Shown in pieces: positions 12,301 to 23,206 of a DNA stretch of 64,000 nt. Under the pieces are notes generated by a model. The model saw nothing but the letters and a program-made list of their open reading frames with translations. It was not told the origin of the DNA and searched no databases. The stretch is from Sipunculus nudus (Eukaryota; Annelida; Sipuncula; Golfingiida; Sipunculidae): assembly GCA_026874595.1 (NCBI GenBank), contig CM049317.1:51543618-51607617 (forward strand), given 5' to 3'. Positions within the stretch are counted from its first letter, which is position 1. Each line of letters starts with the position of its first letter. Made by a program: the position numbers and the translations under genes.

Positions 12301-14888
12301 ATATACATCCTGGATAGCTTTCTTGATTTTATGACAGGGGGCGCCACCTATATTCACATTCACGCAGATGACATCCAAACTCATATCTCGGGAACCGTTT
12401 GACCGATTGGGCCAAAATTTTGCATGTGTATAGATCTCACATAGCTCTTTATCATACGCAAAACTGGTGGCGCCACCTGCAACCATTTTTGCACAGCGTC
12501 TGTCTGTTATTCTGCCGTGGCCTAAAATCACTCATTTCTCTGTAGTGGTTCGACATAACTGCCTAAAATTTTGCAGGTTTATACATCGTGGACAGCTTTC
12601 TTGATTTTATGACAGGTGGTGCCACCTACATTCTTGTTAACGCTGCACACATCCAAGCTCATATCTCAGGAACCATTTGACCGATTGGGCCAAAATTGTG
12701 CATGTGTTTAGATCTCACATAGGTCTTTATCATACACAAAACTGGAGGGGTCACCTGCAAAGATTTTTGCACAGTGTTTGTCTGTTTGTCTGCCATGGGC
12801 AAAAATTGCTCATATACATGTAGTGGTTTGACTTTTCTGCCTAAAATTTTGCAGGTGTATACAACTTGGATTTGTGGTAGGTGGCACAACCTACATACAC
12901 ATTTAGGCTGCAGACATCCATGCTAATATGCAACATACCTCACTCTATTTCCCCTTGCCACTCAATCAATGCCTCACTTCACCCGTTCACCTCTGATTTT
13001 GGCGGACACATGTAGTCACTTGTCGGTTACCCGTATTCTAGTTTTAAAAGTTTACAATTTTTTTCTCTATTTTTGAGATATATAAATACAGACTAAATCT
13101 TGGCCTGTTGGTTAATCTGTTTGATGCTTCAGTTGAATGGGTATATACTACCATTCTGATGATAAAATTTCCTTTTGCGAATCTCTTCCAAGTCAGCTGA
13201 GCGTCATGACCCATGGGTCACTTGTTATGTTCAACTGCAGATGTCTCCACATGTCACAGTGCATCTGTTTAAGTTTTCACGTGCTCTCAAGATTTTCTCC
13301 ACATGTCATAATTTCAGTTGCTTATCAATCATGAAAGACAATAAGAGCCAAAAGCGGAGGACATTAATTCAAAGAATTTGCTTGTTGTAATTTAGATTTA
13401 TTTTTTTTTGTATATCCTCGGATGTTTTAAATTCAGCAATAACATTTCAGCGGAACTACTTTCTCCATTGTTCTTTATGAGAATGTGTTTGAATTTATGT
13501 CCAATATACATGTATCATATTTTGTTTTACGCTCATCGATAATCATATTATTAGTTATATTATTTTAGTAAAACTGCTTTCTACGCCACGCTCGCTAAGG
13601 TTCAGCACTGCATTGTGAGCAAGTTTACACCAACCATGGAGGCATGCCTGGCAGTGCAACCCCATTTGACTGACGCCATGATGGGGGTAGTTGAGTATTT
13701 GAATATTAGCAGGAAGAACGCATGCAAGGATCGAGAGAGCCAGGGTCAGTTACTATATACAGTATACCCTTAATTATCCGTACATTTACGAGTACAGCAA
13801 TGTTGTCCAGATATAGAAACGTCTGAAATGTGGGAGCAAGACAAACTGAAGCCTTAAAATTGTTGGCTCAACAAAATGTCAGGGATAGTTTATGCGTATG
13901 TTTCGGATAACATAAAATGCAAGATGCCCCTTCGATATGCGTAAAATGCAACCCCACATTATATACATGAAATGTGTTTATGCGCATAGTAATTTGTAAC
14001 CACTTTGGTATCTAAGCAGCCAGTACGTTGCCATAAAATAGAATACGTCATACACGTCGTGACGTCCTTAAGAAGGGAGCATCTTTTGCCTTTTCATAGA
14101 TTTTCAGAGATCAAGCATGACCTTTTTATCAACCAAAAAAAAAAAACAGCAAGAGTTTGATAAATGTAATTAAATCACAAAAATTCGACAGTAAAAATAA
14201 ATCCATGGTAACACATTCGTTATCATACCGCTATGTTAATCTACGTAGACTAATAATTGAATAATACTGAAATGTAACAACGCAGAAAATAGCACATGAA
14301 TGGAATAAGTTTTAATCTACTAGAGATTTAGTTGTGTTTTTCCACAATGGCTCAATAACAATTATTAAGCCAAATAAAAACCTATTCATGACATCATGTT
14401 ACTGAGTTTAATTAAATCAATACTTTTTAATATACACAATGAGTTCATTTCTGTGGGTCTTAAAAACAGATGAGAAAAAACATTTATATCCTTTATTTGT
14501 TTACTAACCTCATCAAGGAATACTTGATGTAATTAACTTATGTGTATAATTTACTGATACTTTCCCAATAGTCACTACCTTTGACCACAGACGCTTGAAT
14601 TGCTTTTAGTGAAGATTTCGGTTAAATTTGTTAATTTTCTGGGTCATTTCCTTGTTACTATTACTTATCTGACATGTTACAAGCGTTTTTCGCGCTATAT
14701 GGTCCTTCCCTTTATTATTTCCTCAATATCTCAAATATTAACAATTATAATAAAATAAATAATAACAATTCAAGCGCCTGTGCTTTGACATAACATTTGA
14801 ACTACTATTCTTCATTCTTTCAGCTGAAAAGCGGTCGTTTGCAGACAGCCTCAAGGAATACCAGGATTTCCTTTTGATGTTAAAATGA
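3337..14888 (+). CDS. secreted 12-cysteine protein with two tandem six-cysteine modules (6-exon model)
   Basis: Spliced model of 624 nt (207 aa) joining 3337-3382, 4429-4528, 5809-5969, 7312-7387, 13569-13744 and 14824-14888. Every junction keeps the frame, and intron phases alternate 1,2,1,2,1. Residues 1-16 (MLAALIFVALCTAGFA) are a typical signal peptide, so the product should be secreted. The mature part holds two modules: C-x5-C-x15-C-x13-C-x10-C-x31-C (exons 2-3) and C-x8-C-x13-C-x14-C-x11-C-x25-C (exons 4-5). A short charged tail from exon 6 follows. Even cysteine numbers per module suggest three disulfides each. I do not recognise the family; a secreted peptide, immune or matrix role is possible but unsupported. 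AATAAA follows the stop by about 70 bp. An 8-exon alternative (260 aa) adds two more in-frame exons. The intron upstream of exon 5 is 6.2 kb and filled with repeats. Confidence 0.75.
3569..3760. repeat. intron segment duplicated at about 5118-5297
   Basis: This part of intron 1 shares long runs with the intron upstream of the candidate exon at 5517, including CCGTGTTCA-CACTTCTTTCTTTT and TATGGTATATCAGGCC. The same order of blocks is kept over about 180 bp. The duplication of non-coding sequence shows that a genomic block with exon 2 was copied, not just the coding part. Confidence 0.7.
4429..4528 (+). CDS. exon 2: first half of cysteine module 1
   Basis: Acceptor ATCGACAG and donor AA|GTAAGG bound a 100-nt exon, entered in phase 1 and left in phase 2. 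It codes C-x5-C-x15-C. A downstream TAA falls just past the donor, so the exon must be spliced there. An alternative acceptor at 4384 would break the frame from exon 1. Confidence 0.7.
4968..5029 (+). CDS. candidate optional exon 3a
   Basis: A strong acceptor (GTTTTCTTTAG) and a strong donor (GAGAG|GTAAAG) bound 62 nt that read open from the exon 2 frame (phase 2 in, phase 1 out). It codes about 20 residues with one cysteine. It sits where the second half of a module belongs but lacks the last two cysteines. Using it requires the exon at 5517 as well; together they add exactly 53 codons. It may be a cassette, or a relic no longer used. Confidence 0.45.
5118..5297. repeat. second copy of the duplicated intron segment
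   Basis: Matches 3569-3760 in block order and sequence (see that entry) and lies immediately upstream of the exon 2-like candidate at 5517, as 3569-3760 lies upstream of exon 2. Confidence 0.7.
5517..5613 (+). CDS. candidate optional exon 3b, paralogue of exon 2
   Basis: Acceptor CTATATTTCAG and a weaker donor TT|GTGTAT define 97 nt, phase 1 in and phase 2 out. The peptide has C-x5-C followed by x-Q-K and a PAY tripeptide. Exon 2 has the same arrangement (C-x5-C-G-Q-K ... PAY). The third module cysteine would fall just beyond the donor and is lost. Together with the duplicated intron upstream this is good evidence of descent from exon 2; whether it is still spliced in is uncertain. Confidence 0.5.
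5809..5969 (+). CDS. exon 3: second half of cysteine module 1
   Basis: The acceptor CACTCATACAG opens a 161-nt exon coding three cysteines and a basic/amphipathic stretch. It leaves through a GC donor, AAAG|GCAAGT, which matches the strict consensus of GC-AG introns and preserves phase 1 into exon 4. If the GC donor is not used, translation continues for nine residues (with C-P-H-C-Q-F-C) to a TGA at 5996-5998. That would yield a shorter, single-module protein ending in extra cysteines. Confidence 0.65.
5970..5975 (+). promoter_or_regulatory. GC-AG intron donor
   Basis: GCAAGT directly after AAAG. No GT donor nearby keeps the frame into exon 4: the GT at 5974 leads to a stop in exon 4. Confidence 0.5.
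6355..6371. repeat. poly-C tract in intron
   Basis: Run of about 15 C interrupted near its end. It is low complexity and prone to length error in assemblies. Confidence 0.8.
7312..7387 (+). CDS. exon 4: first half of cysteine module 2
   Basis: The acceptor ATGTTTTGTAG and consensus donor AA|GTAAGT bound 76 nt entered in phase 1 and left in phase 2, the same phases as exon 2. It codes G-C-x8-C-x13-C. Its third cysteine sits one residue before the phase-2 intron; in exon 2 the gap is four to five residues. Confidence 0.75.
7884..8990. repeat. degenerate repeat array with GGGCCCGG cores
   Basis: The cores GGGCCCGG or near variants recur around 7930, 8068, 8297, 8626, 8754 and 8941. They are separated by AT-rich stretches sharing fragments such as CAGGAG...GGCC. 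Poly-G runs occur at about 7885-7906 and 8590-8615. The spacing is irregular, so this is an old, diverged tandem array or several related inserts. All of it lies in the large intron. Confidence 0.4.
8879..8921. repeat. (AAT)n microsatellite
   Basis: About 14 AAT units with a few substitutions. Confidence 0.9.
9812..11875. repeat. ~340-bp tandem satellite, about six units
   Basis: The marker CTGCAGACTGGTGG followed by GCCACCTGTATT occurs near 10143, 10483, 10819, 11153, 11502 and 11843, that is every 334-349 bp. Each unit also carries TTTTTGAGACCTTT, ACTGGACCTAGAATCTTCAT and GGTCTCTGTTACCCATAT. The array opens (9812-9965) with a distinct end segment rich in GTCCGTCTGTCT and the motif AGCTATAGCGATCACTCTTTGTCCG cut short. 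That end segment reappears inverted near 42090-42275. The last unit is split by a Helitron (11876-13041) and resumes at 13042. Confidence 0.85.
11876..13041 (+). mobile_element. non-autonomous Helitron (HINE) inserted in the satellite
   Basis: It shares its whole length with the better preserved copy at 54604-55629. It starts near the GTTTTGCGGATACTATG block and ends GTATTCTAG, followed by T as expected for Helitron insertion at A|T. The subterminal hairpin is decayed (GTAGTCA / CGGTTAC). Interior repeats of about 275 bp contain ATCTCGGGAACCGTTTGACC. The satellite continues directly after CTAG (TTTACAATTTTTTTCTC), which proves insertion into a pre-existing unit. The 5' end is mutated and placed by alignment. 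Confidence 0.7.
13042..13090. repeat. remainder of the interrupted 340-bp satellite unit
   Basis: The sequence TTTACAATTTTTTTCTCTATTTTTGAGA matches the part of the unit that should follow the CACCTGTATTTT left of the Helitron (only a short core is quoted here as TTTTTCTCTATTTTTGAGA). Confidence 0.7.
13569..13744 (+). CDS. exon 5: second half of cysteine module 2
   Basis: The acceptor TTATATTATTTTAG and donor CAGG|GTCAGT bound 176 nt, phase 2 in and phase 1 out, the same phases as exon 3. It codes about 58 residues with three cysteines spaced C-x11-C-x25-C. The first two line up with the C-x10-C of exon 3. Other frames of the exon contain stops. Confidence 0.75.
14824..14888 (+). CDS. exon 6: C-terminal tail and stop
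   Basis: The acceptor TTCATTCTTTCAG is strong. Twenty residues rich in Lys, Glu and Leu, with no cysteine, end at TGA 14886-14888. This tail follows the second module and looks like a short amphipathic helix. Confidence 0.7.
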
Positions 14889-14960
14889 TCGGAGACTACA
14901 AAAGAGTCTACTACTGTCCGTGCCCATGCGATCCATGAATTACATGGATAAATGGAGGAA

Positions 14961-14966
14961 AATAAA
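14961..14966 (+). terminator. polyadenylation signal of the secreted-protein gene
   Basis: Canonical AATAAA 73 bp after the stop codon, on the same strand, in A-rich sequence. Confidence 0.6.
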
Positions 14967-15067
14967 ATAGAATTAAAAGCAATGTGTTAAATAGTTTCAT
15001 TCTTTCATTGTTCACCAAAAATGTGTATGCTAATAGATCATGACTCTCCACTTTTATGCATTACTAA

Positions 15068-15376
15068 ATGCTAATGCTCATAAATGCAAGTCACACTGAA
15101 TCATTTGAGGTTCCTCATGACCCAACCCTTTTAGTACACATAATTTGGGCTGGTGATCTAAACTTATGTTTGTCAAAATTTGACACAGACACTGGGAATG
15201 TCAAAAGGTCACTAACTTCATCAAACATGCTAAGATCTATTCTGTGTGAGTATGAATTAGTTGACCTGTGGAGGTTACGAAACCCGGATATATATCAATA
15301 TACATGGCGATCGAAAAATCCAGTTAGACAAAGGCGACTTGATTATATATTTGTCGCAGGTTCTCTGCCAATATGA
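15068..15376 (+). pseudogene. LINE endonuclease fragment (L1/Tx1-like, 5'-truncated)
   Basis: The frame reads AGDLN, then a conserved block ending RRLDYIFV. These are the D-N and R-x-D-Y motifs of the C-terminal half of APE-type endonucleases carried by non-LTR retrotransposons. The upstream part of the endonuclease and any ORF1 are missing. It is followed on the same strand by the reverse transcriptase of the same element. Confidence 0.7.
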
Positions 15377-15477
15377 AAGATATATAAATTATAACTGCGA
15401 TTCAAACTGATAATTCTGCAGTTATATGCACAATTAACACTGTACTGAATTATGAACATGGTCCTTCGCATTGGAAG

Positions 15478-16842
15478 TTGAATATATCTCTGCTAAAAGA
15501 TAATGAATACAAATCATGTATAAAAGAAAATTTTAATCAATTAAAAATAACCAATAAAGGTCAAATGGATCAAAAGGCTTGGTCGGAGTACCTTCAATTT
15601 AAAATTAAAGAGATCTCTATACACTTCTCAAAGCAAAAACGAAACAAAGATCGTGAAAATATCCAAAATCTGGAGAAAGAACTTGGCTTACCAAACGAAT
15701 TCTACTTGACCTTTTTTGATATTTTGTGTGATGATCTTGTCCTATGCTTAAATAAATGCTTCACAAGAAGGGAATTCAGCGACAAGCAGTCATAACACTT
15801 ATCAAAAAGCCTGGTAAGGATGCCAGAAATTTATCGTCGTGGAGACCAAAAAGTTTATTGAATGTTGACGTAAAGGTTTTAAGTAAAATACTAGTTGAAA
15901 GATTAAAACAAGTCTTTCACAATTAATTGGTAATGACCAGACAGCTTTTATTAAAAGTCGTCGAATATCAGATTCAAATCGGTTGATAAGTGATATTATA
16001 GAACAAATTGAAATCAAAAGCGCCATTATGTTAGCAGTCGATTTTCCCGCAGCATTTGATTCCATAGATCAGTTTTCTTTTTGCCATACTGGTAAAATTT
16101 AGATTTGGTCAAAACTTTCTTACATGGGTTTAATTGCTACACAATAATCTTAAAAGATGCATTTTAAATCATGGATACACTACAGGATATTTTAAATTGG
16201 AGAGGGGAACAAGGCAGGGGGATCCTTTGGCACCGTATTTATTCCTGCTTGTGATAGAGATCTTTGCATTATGTGTTCGCCAGGCAAAACGCGTTTCTGG
16301 TATTAATATAATTGACACTGAAATAATGTCTCTTCGATGACATTACTACTTTTTTCCTGAAGGATCTCGCTTCTAAGTTAGAAATCAAAGATATACTTGA
16401 CAAGTTTGCTAAAGCTTCGTCAATAAGAATAAATTCAAATAATTGTGAAGCAGCTTATATCGGAAGGATGACTGCAAATCAAATTTATACAAAAGATTTT
16501 AAATGGACCAATTTGCATAAAGATGCGATTAAGATCTTAGGGATCTGGTATACATATAATGCTGATTTAAGCAACCAATTGAACTTTAAAAATGTATATA
16601 ATAATTTGACGAATGTATTAAATCTTTTGAAGTCTAGAAATTTGACTATATACGTGAGAAATACCGTGTTAAAAAGTTTGTGTATCTCAAAGGTACTGTA
16701 TGTTTTGAATATCCTAGAACCGTCGAAAGATTTTGTCAAACAGGTTAAAAATTGCATGGTAGATTTTATTTGGTATGGCAGAAAAGCTAAGATTAAGTAT
16801 GAGGTTTTTATAAGCGGTACGGTACAGAAAACGGCGGAATAA
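15478..16842 (+). pseudogene. LINE reverse transcriptase, broken by stops and frameshifts
   Basis: Successive frames carry the order of RT motifs: LIKKPG...SWRP..LLNVD.K (about 15799-15880), DQTAFI and AVDF..AFDS (15935-16070), and RGTRQGDPLAPYLFLLV (16200-16255). The catalytic FADD box is reduced to L-F-D-D-I (about 16330), and thumb-like sequence with KILGIWY follows near 16540. The SLLNVD version of motif 1 points to the L1/Tx1 group. At least four frame changes show the copy is dead. Confidence 0.75.
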
Positions 16843-17088
16843 AACTGCCAGATATTGATTGTGTGTTAGAAAGCCAGAGAAAAATGTGGATAATAAAGAT
16901 GAAAACTGTACCAAATTTTAAATAAACGGCCATACCAAACTTCTATTTTAAAATTTTGGTGCAATTGAAAATATCCATGCAAACATGGAAACATTTTGAA
17001 ACATGCACTTTAATGAAAAGCTACCAGGATTTTATATACATTGTCTCGAATCATGGACAACATTTACTTCAAGTAACCTGCCAACGCC

Positions 17089-17710
17089 TTGACTGTAGGG
17101 TTGCAAACAATATGGAATAACAGACATATATTAGTTGGGGAGAAGACAATCTTTAACAAATACTTGCGTGACCTTGGAATAAAATATGTATTTCAATTAT
17201 ATCATAGCAACGGGTATAAGAAAGGTCTGACAGAACTGTTGCCTAGAGAATGTAAAGCTTATAAAACACAATTTATTCACTGGTTGTCTATTTAACAAGC
17301 TATACCTCAGAACTCGAAAATAATACTCACCGGCCACAAAAGAACCAGTTGATTTTTATGCCATCACCAGACCGTATGGTTATGCCACTGGGAGAAAATG
17401 GGATAGACATAAGAAACATTAAGTTAAGTTTCATATATATGATGAAATGATAAAAAAGAAAGGACGTGAACCTCTTTCTAAATCATATCTTCAAAGTGTA
17501 CTTGGGAATAGTTTTTCTTGGACTGATGCAGCTGGGCATATATACACAACAACAATGGATATGTATTTGCGCCAGTTCCAGTATAGATTACTGCATAACG
17601 TTTTAACTGTAAAGGCCAAACTCTACATCTTGAGAATAGCTGACAACAACCGATGTTCTTATTGTTTTGTAGAACGTGAATCGGTCATGCATTTGTTTTG
17701 TGAATGAAAA
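17089..17710 (+). pseudogene. LINE C-terminal region with CCHC-like zinc motif
   Basis: Frames at 17089-17295 and 17447-17707 continue the element. The end has C-S-Y-C-x8-H-L-F-C, the zinc-binding tail typical of L1/Tx1 ORF2 proteins. The reading frame stops shortly after at 17705-17707. Confidence 0.6.
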
Positions 17711-18284
17711 GTCAGCATGAATTTTTATTGTAAGAAAAATAAAATGGGCATGTAACTATGGATTGAATCTACCCCTATTGAATACATGCATGATTTATAT
17801 AGAAAGTAGCAAGGATGCCCAGCATAAGGCTCTTATCGACACTATACTGTTAATTTTTAAACTGGTGGTATTTTCTGACAGAGAAAAGATTGATGCTTTA
17901 TCTTTTAATAATTTTATTTAGAAAGTAAAGTGTATTGAACTGTAGGAAAGAAGGGTAGCAGAAAAAAGAAACAAACTCGATAAACATGAACACAAATGGA
18001 AAATCATCCAACCAGGCTTAATGTGATCATTCAAAAATGTTATATTAATTATTAGATTTAACGTGATTGTTTGTAGATTATGTTTGACTATGTATAATAT
18101 TAAACTTTTCTCGATGAAAAGATGATGAAAAGAGCAATGTTGGAAAAAAATGATGCTCTGAGACAAATACCGTAGAAGAAAGAAAAAAAACCCTTTCAGT
18201 AATTTGAACCAACTAATTAAGCATATTTTGCCCTGATCGGAGTATGCCCTGATCGGAGGGTCGTATTCAGGGAGGTGCAGAGCC

Positions 18285-18580
18285 CCTGTTACAACTGATA
18301 ATGTAATAATCATCTTATTAGGTAACATTCACTGATAATGTAATCAAAAATTAACAAATAATGTTACACAAACTGATAACGTAATAACAAATCAACTGAT
18401 AATGTAACAACAACCGATAACATAATAAAAATAATTTAACACTATGTAATACCAAATAAACAGATAATGTAACAACATTTGCTTACGAATAACTTAATAC
18501 GAAATTACCCTATCATATAACACTGTTCTTTATAACCGTCAGTGTAAAATAAAATTAACCGGTAATGTAATTACACTTTA
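18285..18580 (+). repeat. ACTGATAATGTAA minisatellite
   Basis: Imperfect units of ACTGATAATGTAAYAA with spacing of 15-40 bp recur about ten times (for example 18293, 18330, 18370, 18393, 18462, 18560). It lies just past the LINE and could be the repetitive 3' tail of that element. A 13-bp GCCCTGATCGGAG duplication precedes it near 18230-18258. Confidence 0.6.
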
Positions 18581-21500
18581 ACGAATATAAATAATCGTTT
18601 GTGATCGCATTGCAAAATGCAATCAATCTAAACGATTGTTAAAGAATTAATTATTTACATATCTCCAGGTAGGTCCTTGATAAATCTTTTGCATTTCAAA
18701 AATTAAGTCATTGTGACTTGCATTCTATGGACGACGAGTACCAGTGTTCTACGCCGCAAAGCAAAATTTTAAATTCTATAAAAGAAAAAATATATACACA
18801 ACATTCATCATCTACACAATTAACATTATATCATGTAAACTAGGGTCCAATGGGTCTCTAAGTTCCCCTCAATTGGTCTATAAGGATATTTTTTATGAGA
18901 TTTGAGATTCTTCAAATTGGTTCTTACTTTAGTGGTGGCTCATTAAAAAATCAAGTTTGAATCCGTGTATCAAAAACAGAGTTATCAAACCATAAAGTAA
19001 TTTGTGACTGGATAGAACTTGTGACCTTGGCATTTGACCCTGTGACCGAAAAATCGAAAAGAATCTCACCTTATCGGGAAGTGAGCAATATGTCGGAGAT
19101 AAAAGGTTTTTGATGAAATGTGTTGCTTAAATGCATCAACAATCCTAAAGAAATTTATCCTGTAGCATGCTGTAATTATATAATCTAAAATATAGAAAAA
19201 ACGTTAAAATTAGAGAAAATACAGGGGGCGTCACAAGGCAAGATTCATGACAATCCATGCATTAAATATCGTGATACTGAAGGTTATGTATAAAAACATT
19301 AATTATTCTAGGGTACCTACAAGCCCAATAGCTCGGACCATACAGGTTGCAGTGATCTTATTTCAGGTTTCGAAGGAAATGTTTTAATTTCCTCTATGAA
19401 TATTTACTTAAAAGTTTCTAGAGTCGGCGGTTAAGATTTGTGCCTTACTAACGAACGCCCGGACAGCCCGGCAGATAACAGTCAAGGCGCCATACCCAGC
19501 TGAGCTACAAAAAATTCGAGAAGCCAGTGCTTCAGAACTGTTGACTTTACAAATGCGAAATACTAAGGACAAGTTGAAGAAAATTTATCAAAAAGTTTTT
19601 ACAGCCGCCAAATACGGATCTGACTGCCGCTTTTACCTGAAATTTAGGGTAACTGTTGCTGCAATGCTTGTAATGTTTTGAAATTTGATAAGTTATAAAT
19701 CCTGGTTATTTCAGGTTTGCAAAGCTCGATATTTCAAATATATTTGCTTCATATTTACTCATTGTTGGTGCTTTTGTTTGTACTCAGAAATTACGACTTG
19801 TCAGTTGTCAACAAATCACTATTCATAAATGTTAGACCCAAACAATTCCTTACTTAATATCAACCAAGGTCATTCATTAATATTCTTGCATGCATTAAAG
19901 AAATCAGGTCACGGTGACCTGTATTATATGAGTTTTGCATATTTGTGTGTTTCAGCACCAACAGAAATTAGAAACAAAAATTGGACACTCAACCTTCTAG
20001 GACATTCTCCGAATGTAATTCACAAAAAAAATACACCATACCAGAAGTATTTTACCAAAAAAATCAATAAGACAGTAAATATATAGCAATCGTTTATCTT
20101 GACCAATACAAATGTGTTTTTTTATTTGTATTTATAATTATTATTTTTACTTTTTTTAAGAAAAGACAATAAAAATCGTACTGAGACTTCTTCAAAGTAG
20201 TTCGGTTTTTCTGACGTGCAAAAACGGTCAGTCAAATGCCAAATCCTTCAAAACAGCTGTACAAAACATCACCTTTTGCCAAATACACTTATTCACTTTT
20301 TTTTTAATTAAAAAATCACTACCGTATGTTCACCAACATTGAAAGGAATCTAGTATAGGTACCAAAACATAAGCACGTACCAGTTTGAGTTTAACAAGAT
20401 GAGGAAACATCTTCTGAACTGTCTTGTCACTAGAAACTTGTAAAGAAGAACAAGCTATAGGATGCATCGTCCTCGACTTTGTGCATTTAAAAGATGGCAT
20501 AATGCCAATGTTGACTAGGTTTCGTTGACTTTTTCATCTCTCGGCTTACCGTTGAGTGATGTGTGTCTACATTGAACTACCAACTGTTTCCCTTCTTGTT
20601 TTTATAGTTAACCCTTTTTTTTCAAATGATGTACTTTCTTTGTTCGAAATAAATTATATATAATACAATTAAACTGAAATTAAGGTTATTGGGTATTTAT
20701 TTATGCAAATTAGGTAAACTATGAAATTGTTTGTTAAAGTATGTGAATCAAACAATCTTATTATATTTGGATGCAACAACTATATGCTTTGTCAATGCCT
20801 AAAAAGGGAAGTTCTCCAATTAGAAACGATGGGACCTGCAGTGTTTGTTTTATCGCAACACGAACGACTTGGTGCAGGGAACTGAAGAATTTTTTTTTAT
20901 ATTTTATATATTTTTATGTTCCACTGTGAATTAGTTATAAAGGGGGCTTGTCATTATTTAAGTGTCAGCTGTGAAGATAGTTTTATACCTTTTAAAAACA
21001 GGATCTGTCAGTGGGCAAATTGTTAAATTTCTGTACTAATTATAACGCTGAAGGCTACTTTTCATACCCTCCATAACTGGATGTTCTGGTGAACTTCATA
21101 CTTGGTGAGAACGCTCAATATCAATAAGTGATGTTATATTTTACTAATAGGATGCCGAAGCGAATCGTGACAGAAACTCAGAAAATCGGAAATACTTATC
21201 GCAGGCCTGGACAAATTAGAAAACAGTGTAACTCATTTGTGGGTTATGTAAAGTACAGTTTGTCTAGCTGTAAAATTCGTCGAGTTATAAACATTTGCGT
21301 GAAATCTTGGGGTTTTTTTCTCGTTTGACGAGATATGGAGCAAGGTGTGGCGTCATTTGCAGTTTTGTCATATCATGCTTTCAAAATATTACGAATTGCG
21401 GAAAACTCGATTTCTCTAGTTTTAAAAGCCATTTCCCTCTGTCCTTCATGTTTTGGTGCTGACAAAATGAAAAACTTCTATTAGGAACACATCTTTCTCT

Positions 21501-21727
21501 CCTCAACTGCAATAACGTAAATTACTTTATTACATGTACCCGAAGGAGTTGACTACCTCCCGTTGAATTTGACTAAATCAGGCGCAAGCTTGATTAAAAT
21601 GCTTCTACCTCAGATAGTTTTACAACTTTTTGAACCGTAATAAACAACAAATACAAGTCAAGAGGACATTTATTTATTTGAAATAAGTTGACAAATATTG
21701 GTAACGTTAACTACATTAAAGTCGTCC
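18581..21727. other. no gene seen
   Basis: AT-rich sequence; open frames such as 19829-20086 show no family features. Around 19340-19510 is a diverged fragment of the repeat that ends the 340-bp satellite (the TTTCAGGTTTC..AAGG and GATTTGTGCC parts). Confidence 0.5.
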
Positions 21728-23125
21728 TACAGTATCAAGAGAGTAATTTACCAACAATTTCCATGTTCAGGCAAACATGTTAGCCTGGTTTAATTCAACA
21801 GTCATGAAACACACCGAACAAACCCGCTTGGTGGCAAGATATATGTAACTCATGGAGATGTATCACTTAAGAAAACATAGTTGTTTTCCTACATATTTGT
21901 TTTATGTCCTACAGAAAAATAAGCGGCCTTTTTTGAACATTTATAAAGATGATCTTGGAACATGTACGCATGCATAATGGAAGGTCTCTGGGAATTCAAC
22001 TGCTACCGACTTCACTGGCGTCATTAATTGGAGAATCAGCCTCAACAGGACATGGCAACATCACTTTGAAAGCCACAAGGAAGTGGAGAAGAAGGGAAGG
22101 GTACAGGGGAGTCATAAACGACTGCAACAAAGAGACAAAAGCTGTACCTGTCTTTTCCTGATTTTGTGCTGTCACCTTTAGCTGATTTCAACAAAAATTT
22201 TTAGGTGTATATCCTAATATAATTGTTATTGAAAAATTAAGATATAATCTAATGTATGAAATGATGAACAGTATATATAGACCCGTCGTACTTGACAACT
22301 TATGAACTATCTCCGATGAAATTGCTATACTTTGTAATACATGCACAATTTATACTCTCAACCGTACATTACACATTTAATAAAAAAAAATTACTAAGTC
22401 GCATGGATCTGTAATATTACTTATACTGAATTATACTGATTTACCTTTGCTTTAAGTATCATTTACCTTTGCTTTGCTATCAGTCAGAGGATCTGAAAAT
22501 TCGGGAGATGACTGGACTGTTCAAGGCCTACCTTGGATTTTTGCTGCTAACAGCTGTACTGAAGCCACGTATTTCAGATCTGTGAGAAGTCAACTTCAAG
22601 AGCAGGAGTGATCAGTACACGAATGTAGATCTGAATATAGGCAGTGCCACCAGGGCAGTCTCCCGGAGTCAGAGGATGATCTTGCAGATCCAGCTCACAA
22701 CATTCTACTGGTATTTTGCCTCCGTTGATTTATTATAATATTTTTTAAGGAAAGAGTATAGCATAATTGAATCTGCTTGGATTTCTAAATTGCAACACAA
22801 TGTAGCATGGATTGATGTCGGATACTAATTTAATACTCCCTATTCACGGCGCGTCAATGTTGAACTGAGAACGAGGCTTGGAAGGCCGGTTCCGCTACAT
22901 GGAGTTGTAATCTTGAACATTTACCACCAATAAACCAAGAAATCGTTGAAAAATGGGCACATGATACAGCAAGGATCCAAAAATAACAGAAGGGTTACAG
23001 TAACATTATAGAAGGTTATATTCATGATGCTGAAGGTATGCTACATGGAACCATCAAATGACCCTATTATCGTCCAAAGAAGGCCGGGGATCACCGGGTT
23101 ATTCCCATTAATCACTCGACTTTCT

Positions 23126-23206
23126 GGCCACATTTTGAATTCAGTAAAAGCTACTGGTTAACTGATATTTTTTGAATTCAGTAAAAGCTACTGGTTAACT
23201 GATATT
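23126..23206. repeat. ~39-bp tandem duplication private to copy 1
   Basis: The unit starting TTTTGAATTCAGTAAAAGCT and ending GTTAACTGATAT occurs twice in a row here and once at the matching place in copy 2 (about 31168), so it arose after the copies separated. Confidence 0.85.

Noticed and set aside
21949-22161. 70-aa ORF as a separate gene
   Set aside because: Present in both large repeats with stops and shifts between them; treated as part of the repeat.
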